Positions 50,201-63,266 of a stretch of 64,000 bases of DNA are shown here, in pieces (position 1 is the first letter of the stretch; every line of letters starts with the position of its first letter). The DNA is from Bradysia coprophila. Lineage: Eukaryota > Arthropoda > Insecta > Diptera > Sciaridae. The notes under the pieces were generated by a model. It made no database searches, was not told the origin of the DNA, and saw only the letters and a program-made list of their open reading frames with translations. A program made the position numbers and the translations under genes. The stretch covers positions 7,394,504-7,458,503 of the forward strand of contig NW_023503501.1 of the NCBI RefSeq assembly GCF_014529535.1, written 5' to 3'.

Positions 50201-50572
50201 ACTTTTTTATTTTGATGGTTGTATAATCAAACTAAGCAAGCGTCAAACATATCAACAGTTTAAGTATTAGATCTATTACTTCATTTTTGATCTATGTATT
50301 TTCAAGAAATTGATTTCAAATTTTTTACGTGTTACGGCATGTTTTATTTTCATTTAAATTGCCTAATCACGTAAAGCATTGTACTTACGAGGTTCCAAGT
50401 TGTTATTTGACAAGTGGGGAATACAGCCTTCCTTTTCGGGACACCAAATTGATCATAATACTATTTTGTTCTTATCATTTTTTACAGAAGCCGATATCGA
50501 TATAAAAGAAGTTTTAGATTACAATTTAGAGTACCATATTGCTCTAGTCAAGTACAAACAATAGTTATTTGT
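47256..50572. other. Intergenic, nothing recognised
   Basis: No gene supported. Open frames reach about 110 codons but lack motifs. A 15-bp direct duplication (ATCACTCTATCTG, twice) lies near 49322-49350. Confidence 0.4.
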
Positions 50573-50678
50573 GTATCTGTTTTGGACGATTGTTTTTACG
50601 CAATTTCGCTTGTTGTAGCCCGAACGAAGTGAGGGCTACATGCGAAAGTGCCTAAAATCAATCGTCCAAAACAGATAC
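50573..50678. repeat. Foldback inverted repeat, about 48-bp arms
   Basis: GTATCTGTTTTGGACGATTG at the left is exactly inverted at the right end. Pairing continues through CGCA/TGCG and GTAGCCC/GGGCTAC to the loop GAACGAAGTGA. The layout is like the foldback at 24979-25099. Confidence 0.75.
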
Positions 50679-50894
50679 TCAAAAAAATTTTCATGTAAGG
50701 GGTCGAAAACCTGAGAAAAATATCGAAACTCCCTCATTTTCGGCCCCGACACATGAAATAGTTATTTACGTAACGAATGAGTATGAGTAGGCCGAAAGAG
50801 TTACCTATTAAGTTTTATATGCTTCCTACTGGGAACGAAAGTTGAAACATTCTTTTATCTATAACAGATGTTTGCGTCCCTTAAACAGCTAGCA

Positions 50895-51069
50895 CGTCCA
50901 ATGAAAGTATAGAACAGGTATGGTCGATCGGGGAATTCGTCTTAAACGCACTCACATTTTATGTCAAAATAATATGAAAATGAGTGCGTTTAAGTACGAA
51001 AATCAAATTTTTATGTCCTCCGGGCGGACAATAGACCATACCTGTTTTACACTTTCATTGAGCACGTCG
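50895..51069. repeat. Foldback inverted repeat sharing an end with 53441-53508
   Basis: Outer arms CAATGAAAGTATAGAACAGG and inverse CCTGTTTTACACTTTCATTG. An inner inverted pair CTTAAACGCACTCA (50941-) and TGAGTGCGTTTAAG (50980-50993) adds a second stem. The right half, about 50998-51060, recurs inverted at 53441-53508. Confidence 0.7.
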
Positions 51070-51772
51070 CTGATAGAAAACTTTTTCAGTTTGCACCGCC
51101 TATCTTTAACTATTACTAAAATTGTATGAAAGTTTTGCCTCAGATCACTTTTTTGCCCTATTTTATATTTTTGACCACCTCTATTTGCATGAGTAATTAT
51201 TTCTGATTCGTTGAATGATTCTTGAATGAAAGAAAGGTTTTTCAATCGAAGAAGCTTTTTGTCACTAATCTTTAGAAGCTGCAGAAGTTTTGATTCTTGT
51301 CCTTGTAAACTTTCATCATTTGAAAATATTTATTCAACGCATCATCTAGCCTAGCATAAAAGGGTAATCTGATAGGGTTGCATCCGGGCCTCTAATGGGC
51401 CTATTCATTTAAATTCGCAGTTAACACCAATCATATGGTACTGTTTATAAAGTATTAAGCTTGTGCGAAAGAGATGCTAGATATCTGGTGTGAAAATGTG
51501 ATAGAAAGAGGTGTGAATAGTCTCAATTATTGAATCTTTTACTTCATTTGATCAATAATGAGCATTGATTTAAAACATATCTAGTACTTCATTAGTTTTG
51601 ACATAAATACTTTGATAAAAAGGCCCATATTATAGGGTGGTATTAACCAAAGTTTATCAGCTTGTTTCCGAGCAAAGGTTTGCACATATGAACGTGAACA
51701 AATGAAAGTTTTTTCAAATCTTCATAAGCCACACATATGCGACTTTGGTTGATTCTTCTATAGATACGAAGT
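51070..51772. other. Intergenic, nothing recognised
   Basis: AT-rich sequence left of the hAT-like element. No gene seen. Confidence 0.4.
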
Positions 51773-51780
51773 GCAATGTA

Positions 51781-53318
51781 CAGGCGTCCCACTAAATTTT
51801 GCCTTGTCCGAAATTCGGACATTTCGGACAATTCATAAAAATTTCGGACATTTTCTGCAAAAATTTCGGACATTTTCTGCAAAAATTTCGGACATTTTTT
51901 TTCTAATTTTCACTAAAGTTACGCATTAGAAAAAGTCTGTAAGTCATTTAAGTCCATTCCACCAACAAATTCCAAGGCTTTATATGAGATGAGAGAGATG
52001 AGATTTTTTTTAAAAGTATACTTTGACATGACCTGTAGCTGTACAGATCATAAACCTGAATAGAGGGCTTGAAACCTTCACGAAAAGATAGTGTTAAAGA
52101 TGTAGGTTAACTAATGCATGTCGCGGAAGAATAATATCTGACATGTTTCTGAGGTAAGGGTTTGTAATAGATCCCATATAAATTTCGTCAAACAAACGAA
52201 AATCTAGATTTGGTATTTCAGTATAAAAATTCAGAAAACAGAAATCCAGATCTTCATTTGTCAAACGAAATTCTTGTGAATTCAATTACAAACCACAACT
52301 CCCGAATCAGAAACATGTCGTATTTCAAATGGATGGAAGAAATAATGATCACAAGCAAGGTTAAAATTTCGATGCGCAACAGGCGAATCTTGTAATTAGT
52401 TTCCATTAAACCTGTTGGAATTTTTGTCAACTTTTCCTACTATTACTTCAAAAATTCGATCATATTCTCCCTTTTATTCGAAATTTTTTAATGTCGACTA
52501 TACTGAAAAAATGCTTAAAAAAGATATTGGAGTCAGCCAAGATGTGACGCAGGAAACTCTTAACGTGGCTGTCTTTTAGATCTACAGCTATTTTCTAACA
52601 TATTCATTCGCTGCGCTCACTCGTTATATTATTATCTTAATATTGATTTATTGATTTTCACTCGAAGGAAGAATTGTAACATTATGCCCGAGTACCATAA
52701 TCAGAAAAACAGGATTTTTTTTTTGAGGAAATGCTTTTTTGAATGAAAACCAGGTCTAGAAAATTAGCTGAGTTAGTTATCGTGTTCCATAGGAAAATAA
52801 ACAATGAGCATATCGGTTTTTCGAATAAATAAAATAAATAAATAAAAAATCGGTTTTTCGAGAACTACTCCCAGACCATTGAGCTGATAACGCCCATTTA
52901 AAAACTTGACCTGAGGAATTCAGTTCTCCTTCGAACAAAACGTTTTTGAAAATCGATTTAGATTTACTCAAGTTAAAAAAATATTACACATTTAACGTTT
53001 CATATTTATCGTCATATTTCCACATAATTTTCAATTATAGTGATCGCGGTACCTATACACATTTTCCGGTATTTTCTGCCATAAAGACCCATATGACTTA
53101 CAGTCAAGTGAATAAAAATTTAGGGACAAAGTATTGATAGACTGAAAGTTCAATTAAAAATTCGGTGAAGCGCGCCGCAGGCAATTTTTTTTGAAAATGA
53201 GACTTTTATAAGTTTATATATTTAATTCTGGTCAGGTCTTGAAGAATATTTCGGACATTTCGGACAATTTCGGACAAATGTGTAAAATTTCGGACATTTC
53301 GGACAAGTGGGACGCCTG
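51781..53318. mobile_element. Non-autonomous hAT-like transposon, 1538 bp, with intact TSD
   Basis: The terminal inverted repeats CAGGCGTCCCACT (51781-51793) and AGTGGGACGCCTG (53306-53318) are perfect 13-mers. Both ends are flanked by the identical octamer GCAATGTA (51773-51780 and 53319-53326), a hAT-sized target duplication. The subterminal regions carry clustered ATTTCGGACA motifs: several at the left end, in part as a repeated ATTTTCTGCAAAAATTTCGG unit, and several at the right end. Subterminal repeats of this kind bind the transposase in hAT elements. There is no long open frame, so transposase must come from elsewhere. The interior at about 52740-53150 resembles the tandem array at 41650-43215. 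Confidence 0.9.
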
Positions 53319-53440
53319 GCAATGTATCTACATTTGTTGAATTTTCAACCACCAGACGACTAAGTCATCAATTATATGTGGTTGAATCGAATGCTAAGCA
53401 TTAATCACATCAACAACGAATCCGTGCCATCAGACACAAC

Positions 53441-53508
53441 GAAAGTGTAAAACAGGTATGGTCTATTGTCCGCCCGTAGGACATAAAAATTTGATTTTCG
53501 TACTTAAA
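53441..53508 (+). repeat. Copy of a foldback arm from 50895-51069
   Basis: GAAAGTGTAAAACAGGTATG, then GTCTATTGTCCGCCCG and TTTGATTTTCGTACTTAA, match the inverted right arm of the foldback at 50895-51069. Only one arm is present. Confidence 0.65.
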
Positions 53509-56043
53509 ATTTAAATACGTCTTTGGCGAGAGTGGTACTCTATACAATTCTCTAAGAACACTATACCGATTTGCGCACGAACACGTCTAGCGAATCATAG
53601 TCGAAATGAAATAACAACTCATCACCAAATTTGCTAACTCGTGGCCAGTCAGTGGTTTCTTTACCAAAAGCCGAAAGACGTATTTAAATTTTCTCTCAGA
53701 TCGAAACAGTGGTCGAATGTTTATGTTTTGTTTCCGCTTTCGTTACAGATGAAACGGTTAATGGTTTGATGGTATTTTGTACTTTGAAAATTAAATGTAA
53801 ATTATCCCCTTCTCACGTTATATGTGACCATTTCATTATCGCGGTTATGACTACAGTTTCTGTTATTTTAATAATTTTTTTCCTTATTTTTCTTATAAAT
53901 ATGTTAAAATATGAGAAATAGAATTACATTTGCTAATGTCTTAATTAATTTTAATTAATTAATTAATTAATTTTGGTTTACCATTGAATGCAAACACTGA
54001 ACTGAATTTAATTTCATTTTACGACTTTTCGGTGCATGTATAATGAATAGTTTAATGCATTTAAAGTAAAGGTGCAAAACACGTCTGCATGAATAATTTA
54101 AACCATAAAAACGTATACTAAAGGTTGCAAAAGTATAACTCAATCCATTCACACGAAATATATTAAAAAAAAAAGAATTTTGACTAGAAAATCTTTTGGA
54201 CAGTGTTAAGTTCGGCTGTGCCACTAACACAATCAAACAGAAATAGAAAAAGCTTTTGCATTCATTGCATGATTACTCAGTTAACCTTATATTTACCACA
54301 TCTAATACACGCCTCTAGCCCACCACACTTCTGTTAGCTATTCGGTCTGTGTTCTTTTTCATTTCTTTTTTTTTTTGTCTTCTATTTTGAAACGACATGC
54401 GCAGTGAGAGCAATTACATTTTATCTTTCAGTTTTATCATCCGAAATTCAAACACAGCTCATTGGTTCGACACAATGGCGACCGACAATTTTTGTTGGGT
54501 TCATTTATTTTGTGGACGGTTATTTTGAATTGTGTGAATTTGTACTTATCTTGAGGTCGATTACTGATGTAATTCAAAAATTTAGGTTGGATTGTTGTTG
54601 TGTAGACAGATTGTTTTCCAGCCTCTAGATCAATTCAGATTTCCTAATCAATGTCCGATTAAAATATGGATGTGGGGATGATTGTTGGGTGAGGGACACA
54701 ATTACTCGTGCGAATCCATTTTCCGTCATAATCCCAGAGTTTCTGGGCCAGAAATCCGTATACCACGAATTTTGAGAGCAAGAAATAATTTTCTGTTTAC
54801 TTCCCAAGGGGAATGTAGTGTTATTGAGTAACATAGATTTATTCAAAGGTTTTTCATCTCGTTGCTGTCGATACCGTAACAAATTGTAAATTTAGCTTCA
54901 AGCATAGCTTCGGCTTCTTAATTATAGCTTATAGGTTTTATAGCTCATATTTCCTCAATAACACTGAATGCGGTTATATCCGGACTTTGAGGTATTCGTT
55001 GTAAAATGAAAGACTCGAGTTTCAATTTTAAAAACGACTAAGTTATAAGTAAACTAAGTACTAAGCTCTTAATGTTGGTTGGTGTAACGCCACCGCATTT
55101 CTACTTTATTAAGAGGGAGAAATCGTTTTTTCGTTATTTTTTTTTTTTGTTCTACTAACTTAATTGCAGATGCTTTGATCACAGGAAATGTCAGTCTAAT
55201 ATAGAGGAAATAACTTTCAACATTATGGACTTTAAAATGAAACATAATCGTCAATAGTTGACCCAACAAACTCAACATAGCTTGCACATCGTAACACATT
55301 GAGAAAGCAGTCTGTTTCACATATTATATTTGAGCAATTTGTTCCTTAGCATACGGTTATAATCTCATAAAATATTCTACAAAATTAAATCTAAGAAAAT
55401 CGAACGGTACATAATTGCGCTTAATCCACCAATTTTGTTGTGATGTTTTTCTTCCCAATGAAAAGAACAAAATTTTGTTCAACAAGAAAATAATTTGTTT
55501 CTCGTCGAATTTAAAACCCCAAACAATTCATTAAAATGTCAATCACCGGTGACTGGTGTTTAGCCATCGATTGATTTTGTAATTCAAAAAACAAAATCTG
55601 TCTATCATTCATCTGAAATCAATTCGTATATTATACATGGATAATGTACCGAAGAAAGAGGAGGTTCCGATATATTGACAAGGGCCAATTTCAGTGTTAG
55701 ATTATTCTTCTTCTCTGCAGTGTATACCTTTCAGAGTAAATTGCTTTAGACGGAAAATTTTGTTCAACGATATCCCGGGCATATAAAATAAATTAATTGT
55801 CGAACGTAAGACTAGAATCACCGAAAGCATAATGTGTACGCAGTAAATAAGTGCTAACGAAAGTTGATTCTACAACACAGTTTTGTGAATAATGGAAGTA
55901 CGATGGTACGGTGGCTTTGCAGAAGTATTGATGATGCTGGAAGCATCACGGAATACAATGAATAACCTTTTCCACTTGAGATAGTATCACATATGATGTA
56001 CGTGATGCGTGTCTATAATTTATCTGCAGTATTTACAGTTATA
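53509..56043. other. Intergenic with a TTAA microsatellite
   Basis: No gene supported. 53941-53972 is a TTAA/AATT microsatellite. The rest is AT-rich without motifs. Confidence 0.45.
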
Positions 56044-56230
56044 GGCAATGAAATTTCAGCATGAATTTGCTTCAGCTGATCCACGCACACCGTTTATAGT
56101 ATAAACTTTACACTGTTGAAACTGCTACACGCACGCACGTGGTAGTGGTAAAATCGCATAAACAGGTTTGATTGAATGCGGAAATCAGGTGACAAACAAC
56201 TGAACAAATTCATGCTGAAATTTCACTGCC
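56044..56230. mobile_element. MITE family M2, copy 2
   Basis: A 26-bp terminal inverted repeat starting GGCAATGAAATTTCAGCATG (left), with one mismatch at the right end (56205-56230). The interior GTGGTAGTGGTAAAATCG resembles the fragment at 27345 and the ends resemble the copy at 31767. No target duplication is evident. Confidence 0.75.
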
Positions 56231-56711
56231 TCTGACTGTACCAACTTCACCGGGAGGATGTCTTTAAGTTTGCACATTCTAAGATTTCATAAATGTCGAG
56301 GAATACAGTAGTAAAAATAAGGTGTGTCCCAAAAGCAGGCCCGAAAGTACTGTTACATTTAAACTTGTACAAATGATAGACGTATGAGCATTGTAATTTG
56401 AGGGTCAATTCCTTTCGTTTGATCTGACAAGTTTGAAGATAATGTGAAATCTATAACTTCATTTCTTTTAACAAGCATTTCGTATATTTTTAAGTCGTCA
56501 TCGACATCCAGATGAATTGTCCGCCGTAAAAGGTATATCAAAGAAATTTGAGGCCAATTTAAAATTGATTAGAATTTATAATTCTAAATCTAACTTCTAG
56601 AAAAATAGGTACTTGAACACGTGACCCGTATGTGCATTATCATCAAGTTAACTTTACTGCTAGGATACGGATCCAAAACTTTGCCTCAGGTTTTTAATAA
56701 AATAACTTACT

Positions 56712-56826
56712 TGGCAATTGGGGTAAATGATGGAAATGGTACTTCTTGTGTGTTTATCGACCTCGGTTACGACTCGATCGGCAAATTTCACACAAAAAGT
56801 ACCATTTCTATCATTTGCCTTATTGG
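56712..56826. repeat. Inverted repeat, about 40-bp arms
   Basis: GGTAAATGATGGAAATGGTA and the following CTTCTTGTGTG pair with CACACAAAAAGTACC and ATTTCTATCATTTGCC. The loop is about 35 bp. Overlapping open frames on both strands arise from this symmetry. Confidence 0.6.
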
Positions 56827-59820
56827 TAAATGTTGTTTGGGTGTTCTCCTTGATCCCCATTTATCAACTGATTCGGGGAATTTTCTTCGGATTGGACCAG
56901 TTGTTTTAAGTGAAAGCATAATTTTTCATCAAACGTTTCGATGTTTGTAAGTAATGTACTATTACATAACTAGGGAGGAAAAGTTAAAAGACAAAATTAT
57001 ATGTGAGTTTTTGTTGATATGAGGCGAAGCCGAGGTCAATAGCCACACGTAAGTGTTATGTGATTTTTGACCCGCCCGCATGAAAATTGGATATTATTAT
57101 TTCTGTTGTTTTTCCAAGAATACTACTAAAGATCTGAAATAAGATTTTTTCTACGCATTCTTTGTGATTTTGATAAAAAAAAGTAAACCGGATAATAATC
57201 GCAGATAATTCCGACAATTTACTAAAAATAATCATGAACGGCTTTCGGACGGTAAAGGTCTATCTAACTCACAAGAAACTTTGTTTTACATAAAAACTTA
57301 GGAAACTTTTTTTTTTCTTCAATTCTTCATTTTTATATATAAAATTAAATGCTAAAATATGCCGGCACAGTCATATTTTGTAACATGTATATATATGGAA
57401 ACACATTGGCCAACTTACTATTATTAGTTTGAAAATCAACGATAATATGCCAATTACGTTGATAAAAAAAAACAAAAATTTAAGTTTTAATATTATGATG
57501 TCGGCCATTTTTACTCCGTTCATATACTACATATATAGTGTGTATATATGCTGCGTATACGTTTATACATAAATAATAATGTTGAAAAAAAACTTGTACA
57601 ATTTATATAATTATATATTTATGAAACAGAAAATTCTACAGATTCAGAATTTCAGACTCTATGTAGTATATGTAGGTTAAGTTGCTCTGGAAAATTAAAA
57701 AAAAACATGAAAGACTAATTTTGTATAATCACAAAATAAAAATTATGTTTTGTTGCTTTTTTTGTTGTTGTTGATCGAATCGATTCGTCGTATGATGTAT
57801 AATATGTGCTCCTTCATCGTTCCTATACACAGACGCAAATATCGTGTTAGAATTTTGGGCTGGTCAGTGATTAATTTTAATTTTTTGTGTGGAATTTCAT
57901 ACAAATCCCCTAACAGGGATCTAAGAAACTCGAATCGTTCAGGAATGTAAGTGGCGGTAAAGAGTAAGCAACCTTAATACTAACAAACACAAACGGCCAA
58001 TCACAGCTTGGGTACGAAGGTGTAAATAAGAAAGTTATAAAGTTATTTCGGAGGAAATTGAGCGAGTTCGATGCCCAGACTGTAAGAGCTTAGCATCGTA
58101 GATGATACTGTTCTGCATATACTCTAGAAAATTTGAAACTTTCAAAATCATGACTTTTTCAGAAAATTTTACCCCGGAATGAAACGACCCGGTCGGTTTT
58201 GATCTAATGGTAGTTTGTAGAGAATTGACAGACGATTCTAATAAAAGTATCGTCGGGTCGAAAGGTTGTAGCTGTGAGTCAGGGTGAGACATCAAAGTAC
58301 AATTTTATGGTTTTGTTAATGAGTACCCAACCGATTTTTCATTTTATTGGCTAAAAATGAAGGCTAGCACATCTGATTTAACATATAAAAAAATTGGGAG
58401 AGGGTTTTTCAATTCTCTCAAAAATTTTTAAAGAACCTTCTTACGGGTGCCCACATTCCTGAGATTTTTTAGAAGAAATGTATGTGAAGATCGACTAAAA
58501 ATGAAATTAATTGCTACGTACTGGTTGACTCTGGTCTACCGAACCATTCTTTGCACTACCAAGAAATTTAACATTTTTACTTTGTGAATGTGAACAACTT
58601 TCACTGATTTTTTCACCATTGGGAAGCTTTCTGGTCATGTCTAGCTCATCCACTGCTGGGTATAACTTCAGTTGCTACTATATCTCATAGCCCGAGACCG
58701 CACCTTTCCAAAAATACCAAACTTGCCTAATTCGCTATCTGGCTTGTATTCTATTCTATACGATGTCAAATATGTGGGTAAGTCGACCTATTTGAAATAT
58801 TTTTGAGGCAGTTTTTTATTTCCAATTTTACCCGAAATCAAATTACAGATTATGTCTTATAAGACGTTTATGGACTCATTTAATGAAGTTCACATGCAAG
58901 GTGGTCAAACAGATTTATTAGATTTTTAAAAGTCCTCCATGGTCGTAATCAATTAAGTGACTTTTAGTTTACGATATTTTGGAGCAAAATTTGAATTCAC
59001 TAGAGCGTTTTAAAATTTTGCGCCAAAATATCATGAACTGGAAACGCTAAATTGACTCTAAAATATTCTTTTGATGTTTAATCATGGGTAATAAGTAACA
59101 AAATTCTTCGTAATTCTCAATATGGTTCTGATATGCCCTTTTTGATATATATTGTCGAAGTTAGATTTTTTTAGCTGTGATTTCAATGCAATTTTTCTAA
59201 CAAAATGTAAGTGGCCGTTTTTTTTAAATCTTTAAAACAAACTTTCCCGCAGCTTCCTCTTAAAGAAACCGTCAAAACAATCGATCGAATGATTCCTGGG
59301 AAAACTTAAATAAGTCCCAAAAATATTTGAATCTGATTCCGGATTTCTATCGGTGTATTTACTTATCCATTCTATACATATAGCCATTACAAACAAAATA
59401 AGGAATGTGTTGCAGCTTATTTACCAACCAAAAAAAAAAACTATATAAAAACAAGTTAAATGTTTAATTTGAATAAATTTTCGATGGAAATTATGAGATG
59501 AAAAAAAAAACTCTAATTACAGACCATAATATACAAATTATAATATCTTTCATTTTGAAATGGTTGCTGTTATGAAGATGGAGGTTTCTAATTTATTTTA
59601 ATTTAGATTCAGTAAATTTTTAGTTTTCAATTTATTGCGTTGAATCTTTATGGAGTTAATGAGACGCTATTATTGAGGAAATCTTTCGTACGTACAAAAT
59701 GATGTCGAAATTGTCTTCTTTGAGCATATTGATACCAGAGAGTACAATAATTTCGGTAGACCAATTTATCAGATGGATTCAAACCGTTCCATCCGTTAAT
59801 TATTTTAAAGTAACGCTTGA
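56827..59820. other. Intergenic with a short inverted repeat
   Basis: No gene supported. 58964-59046 contains an imperfect inverted repeat (GATATTTTGGAGCAAAATTT and AAATTTTGCGCCAAAATATC). Around 57380-57560 the DNA is rich in TA-repeats. Confidence 0.4.
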
Positions 59821-59935
59821 TTTCCACTTACCAAAAAAGTACTCCGTGTGAGACAAAATTGAATTTTTTCAATTTTTGCTTTGTTTACTTGACAGCTCAA
59901 GGCTCTCTCATGAGTACTTTTTTGTTGAGTGGAAA
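59821..59935. mobile_element. MITE-like inverted repeat, 115 bp
   Basis: TTTCCACTTACCAAAAAAGT and following ACTC, inverted at the right end as GAGTACTTTTTTGTTGAGTG then GAAA, with few mismatches. The interior has TTGACAGCTCAAGG. No target duplication confirmed. Confidence 0.65.
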
Positions 59936-62605
59936 CCATACTTAAGACAAACAGCCATTTTGCTTACGAAATGTCAAATTACAGTAAACGAGAGTCATTG
60001 TCATGAAACAAATAGCGAATATTGCTAAGAGGTCTGATAAACGTCGGTCCAAAACTACTATTGTATGGCAACCATCGCCAAGAAGACCACGAGAATAGAG
60101 TGGAGGTACAATTCGAAATAATTTGTTATGTGCAGCTTTTTTTGCTCCAGCTGTATGACATACTGTGTATGTGGAGCAGCTGCAGCAAAAAGCACGATAT
60201 CAAACGACTTCGTATCGTATGTTATTGAGCAAGCAATTTTCAACAGGCGAGTCGGACACTATTTACTATTACTGAAGATAGAACCAAGAAATTCCTTGAA
60301 GATCTCTAAGGTTCATTACATCTGACGATTTTTCTTATATATCTAGTTACATTTCTGTCAACGCACTACAAGCATGAGTGATCGTGTTGACAGTGCTATT
60401 TTGAATGAAAATGGATAATGAAAATTATTGAAATTATTGCTACTCGTGTGGAATACGTGTTTGGTAGATAAGTGTTACACACTATGTTACACATCATTCA
60501 CACAATGATTTAATCGCGTCCTAGCAAATCCGTCTTCAATGCAATCAAGATATTAATTATGCAACAATAAAAATTGAATCGGAGTATCAAAACGATCATT
60601 TGAGTGTCACTGTCAACATAATTTTTCTCCATTGCATAATCACAACAATTGAACTTGCAGCAGAAATAATTTTATAGTTGGACCGCCTCTGTTCTCTAAT
60701 TGCATATACACACACATACTCACACGACCAAACACATGCATAAAATCGACAGATAGGTCCGTCCCACAAAAAGCTCTCCTTTGTGTACATTCCCCTCTAA
60801 CCACTCACACAGCAACCATCTCTTTCTGAGCGGTATAATCGTCTTGCTCACACCAACGATCACAATGTATTTTAGAAAAAGCTTTCGAAATTGAAACTAA
60901 TATTTTTCTTCTTCTCTATATGCAACGCAGGTAGTGTATACTCGTGTATACTAAATAAAGGAGAAACATATACGAATGCATTTCAATGGTCAGTTCGAAT
61001 TATATAGACTATCACACAAACAAAAAGAAGAAAAAAACAAATGAATAAACTTCTCGTTTATGTATAGTCCGTGTATACCTTTTGAAAAGTGGTTTTTAGT
61101 TTGCGTTGAATTTTCGAAGAAGTCGGTAACACTTTTATTGTCGCGATAACCATAAAGGATAATGCTTATGGTTTGTTCTGTATGTGAAATGGATCGATAC
61201 TATTTTTTGAATTAATTAAATAGAATCGTCGAAAGATTAGTGTACGGTGTGTTACGTGTGTCAACGAACAAACTGAATGTTAATTGTTCCAAAAACGATA
61301 TCGTTAAAATGTTGTGCTTCAAGTGATTTTTTTCCATTATTAAATTCTACATTAAATTGAAAAGCATCGACCAAAACATGTAAACAAATACATTGTGTGT
61401 CCATATCGTAAATAAAACAGTTCGCACCAACAATCATTTCGGTGAAAATAAAAACAAAATAGTTGAATGTAAGTGAATAAACGAATGCCGAAATGCTCAT
61501 CTAACTCCTTTTATTGCAAGGAGCTTTTTTATGCATTGAAAAAAAAATAAAAATACCGACGGCAAGGATTACGTTCTGTTGTTGGTTAATTTATTGTGGT
61601 CTTGTTACGTTTCGCTAATCCATTGGGTGGAATGTGAAGTTTTTGATTTTTTTTTGTTTTCTAAAATTACTTTGCTTTAAAGTACGACTGACAAATGTGT
61701 AATGTTTACTTAACGGCGAAATCTAGTTTACTAGAATTGAATATAAGTCCATTGGACGAGAACGACGGATTTTGATCTTGACCATTATGAGCGGCAGATT
61801 TTACTACTTCTCTTGTTAAAGCAATGTCTAGCATTTGATACAAAATCTTTTACTTCATTTGTTTTAACAATGTATTTTACTATAAAAGGGCTAGACGTGT
61901 CTCGTTGCTCATTTTTATCGTCGCTGTCACTAACAGATGACTATCCTAAAAAGTTAGGCGGTATATTTATACGCCTTGAACTTTGTAGTGCAGATGTCTA
62001 TGAAACCGTAAAATCGTAATTATAGGTCGACATTCCTTACCTCTTCTGAGAGCATTTCAGGGTACTGATTTTGTTCACTTCATTAAACTTAAACTCCGAG
62101 GTGTACTAAACTGAAGTGTAACAAATGCAAATCGACAATCGAAATAAAACTGTAAAATTATTTGAAAAGATGCGTCTCTGATTTGCCACTCATTTCATAA
62201 ATTAGCAAGTGGAAAAACTTCATCAACAAAATAGAAAACGAAACCGACAAAAATTGTTTAAAGACTCGCAACGTCAAATAATAAAAATTTATTGGAGTGA
62301 AACGTCTCTTCGTATACCAGACTGAGTTCAAGGTGGATACCCAAAGTATATTGTAATTTCAGTAAATGCCTTCATCTAGTTAATCCGTAATACGTTTTTC
62401 AAGGTTGTATATTTATGCAATGTTGTAGGTGCTTGAACTGTAAAACTCAGGCCAGGGGCTTGTACTGAAACGGGTCGGACACATACTTAAATCATTCGGA
62501 CTTCAATTTCAAGTGTTTGATGATTCTTTTGTTACATCAGTAATTCGTAACTTTCGCTCAAATTTTAGAAATTCTGCCGTCATTTTCGTATAGAATGAGT
62601 TGAGT
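59936..62605. other. Intergenic with an M1-like terminus at 60359
   Basis: No gene supported. CAACGCACTACAAGCATGAG at 60359 resembles the M1 MITE end, but no partner end was found. Confidence 0.4.
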
Positions 62606-62753
62606 TTTTGATACTCATAACAATGACTACCAGTTTTTGTGGGACTTTGGAGATTTTTAGTTACACTTAGTAAGCAACACATTATTATCTAAGCGTATCC
62701 GAAAATCCTTTAAGTAACACAAAGACTGGTTGTCATTGTTATCAGTAGCAAAA
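62606..62753. repeat. Foldback inverted repeat, about 36-bp arms
   Basis: The left arm TTTTGATACTCATAACAATG then ACTACCAG is inverted at the right arm (CTGGTTGTCATTGTTATCAG then TAGCAAAA) with three or four mismatches. About 75 bp lie between the arms. Confidence 0.7.
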
Positions 62754-63266
62754 TTTCAGTACCGCCCAGTATTATTAAACGCCGAAAGAGATCGTCTTAA
62801 GATTTTTATCGGAAGAAAAAATTCACTTCAAGCTTGTCGGCTTATTTTTCTATACGCTCCGTGTTATTTGTGTTGGTTTTTTATATCTGTGAGATGTCGT
62901 GATTAACCATTTTTCTCCACGAAACAAAAACATCAAATTTGTTACCCAGTTTTAAAAACAAAAACAGAGGTGACAGTTCAGGGAGAAACAAGAGCGACAA
63001 GACATTTCTCCATCGAACTGTCATCAGACGAAGTATCAAAAAAACATCATTTTCTCATGGCCTTTTGAGTGGAGAAAATATGGTTAATGACACCACAAAT
63101 ATGACAGATACATTTTTGACTGTGTAGAGTGTAGAAACATATCACAACAAACAATAAATCTATTACTTCTGTTGTTTAAACAGTTTTTTTATTATTCCAT
63201 GGCAAATCTATTACTTCAATGGAATTAACATACATTTTTTTAGACTGTTTTGAATTACTAGAATCT
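62754..63266. other. Intergenic, nothing recognised
   Basis: AT-rich. A 62-codon frame at 62939 has no motif. Confidence 0.4.

Noticed and set aside
56621-56950. 109-codon plus-strand frame
   Set aside because: It spans an inverted repeat that creates open frames on both strands; no protein motif.
60128-60200. Possible microRNA-like hairpin around GCTCCAGCTG and GGAGCAGCTGCAGC
   Set aside because: The pairing is interrupted and out of register, and I recognise no known microRNA seed.
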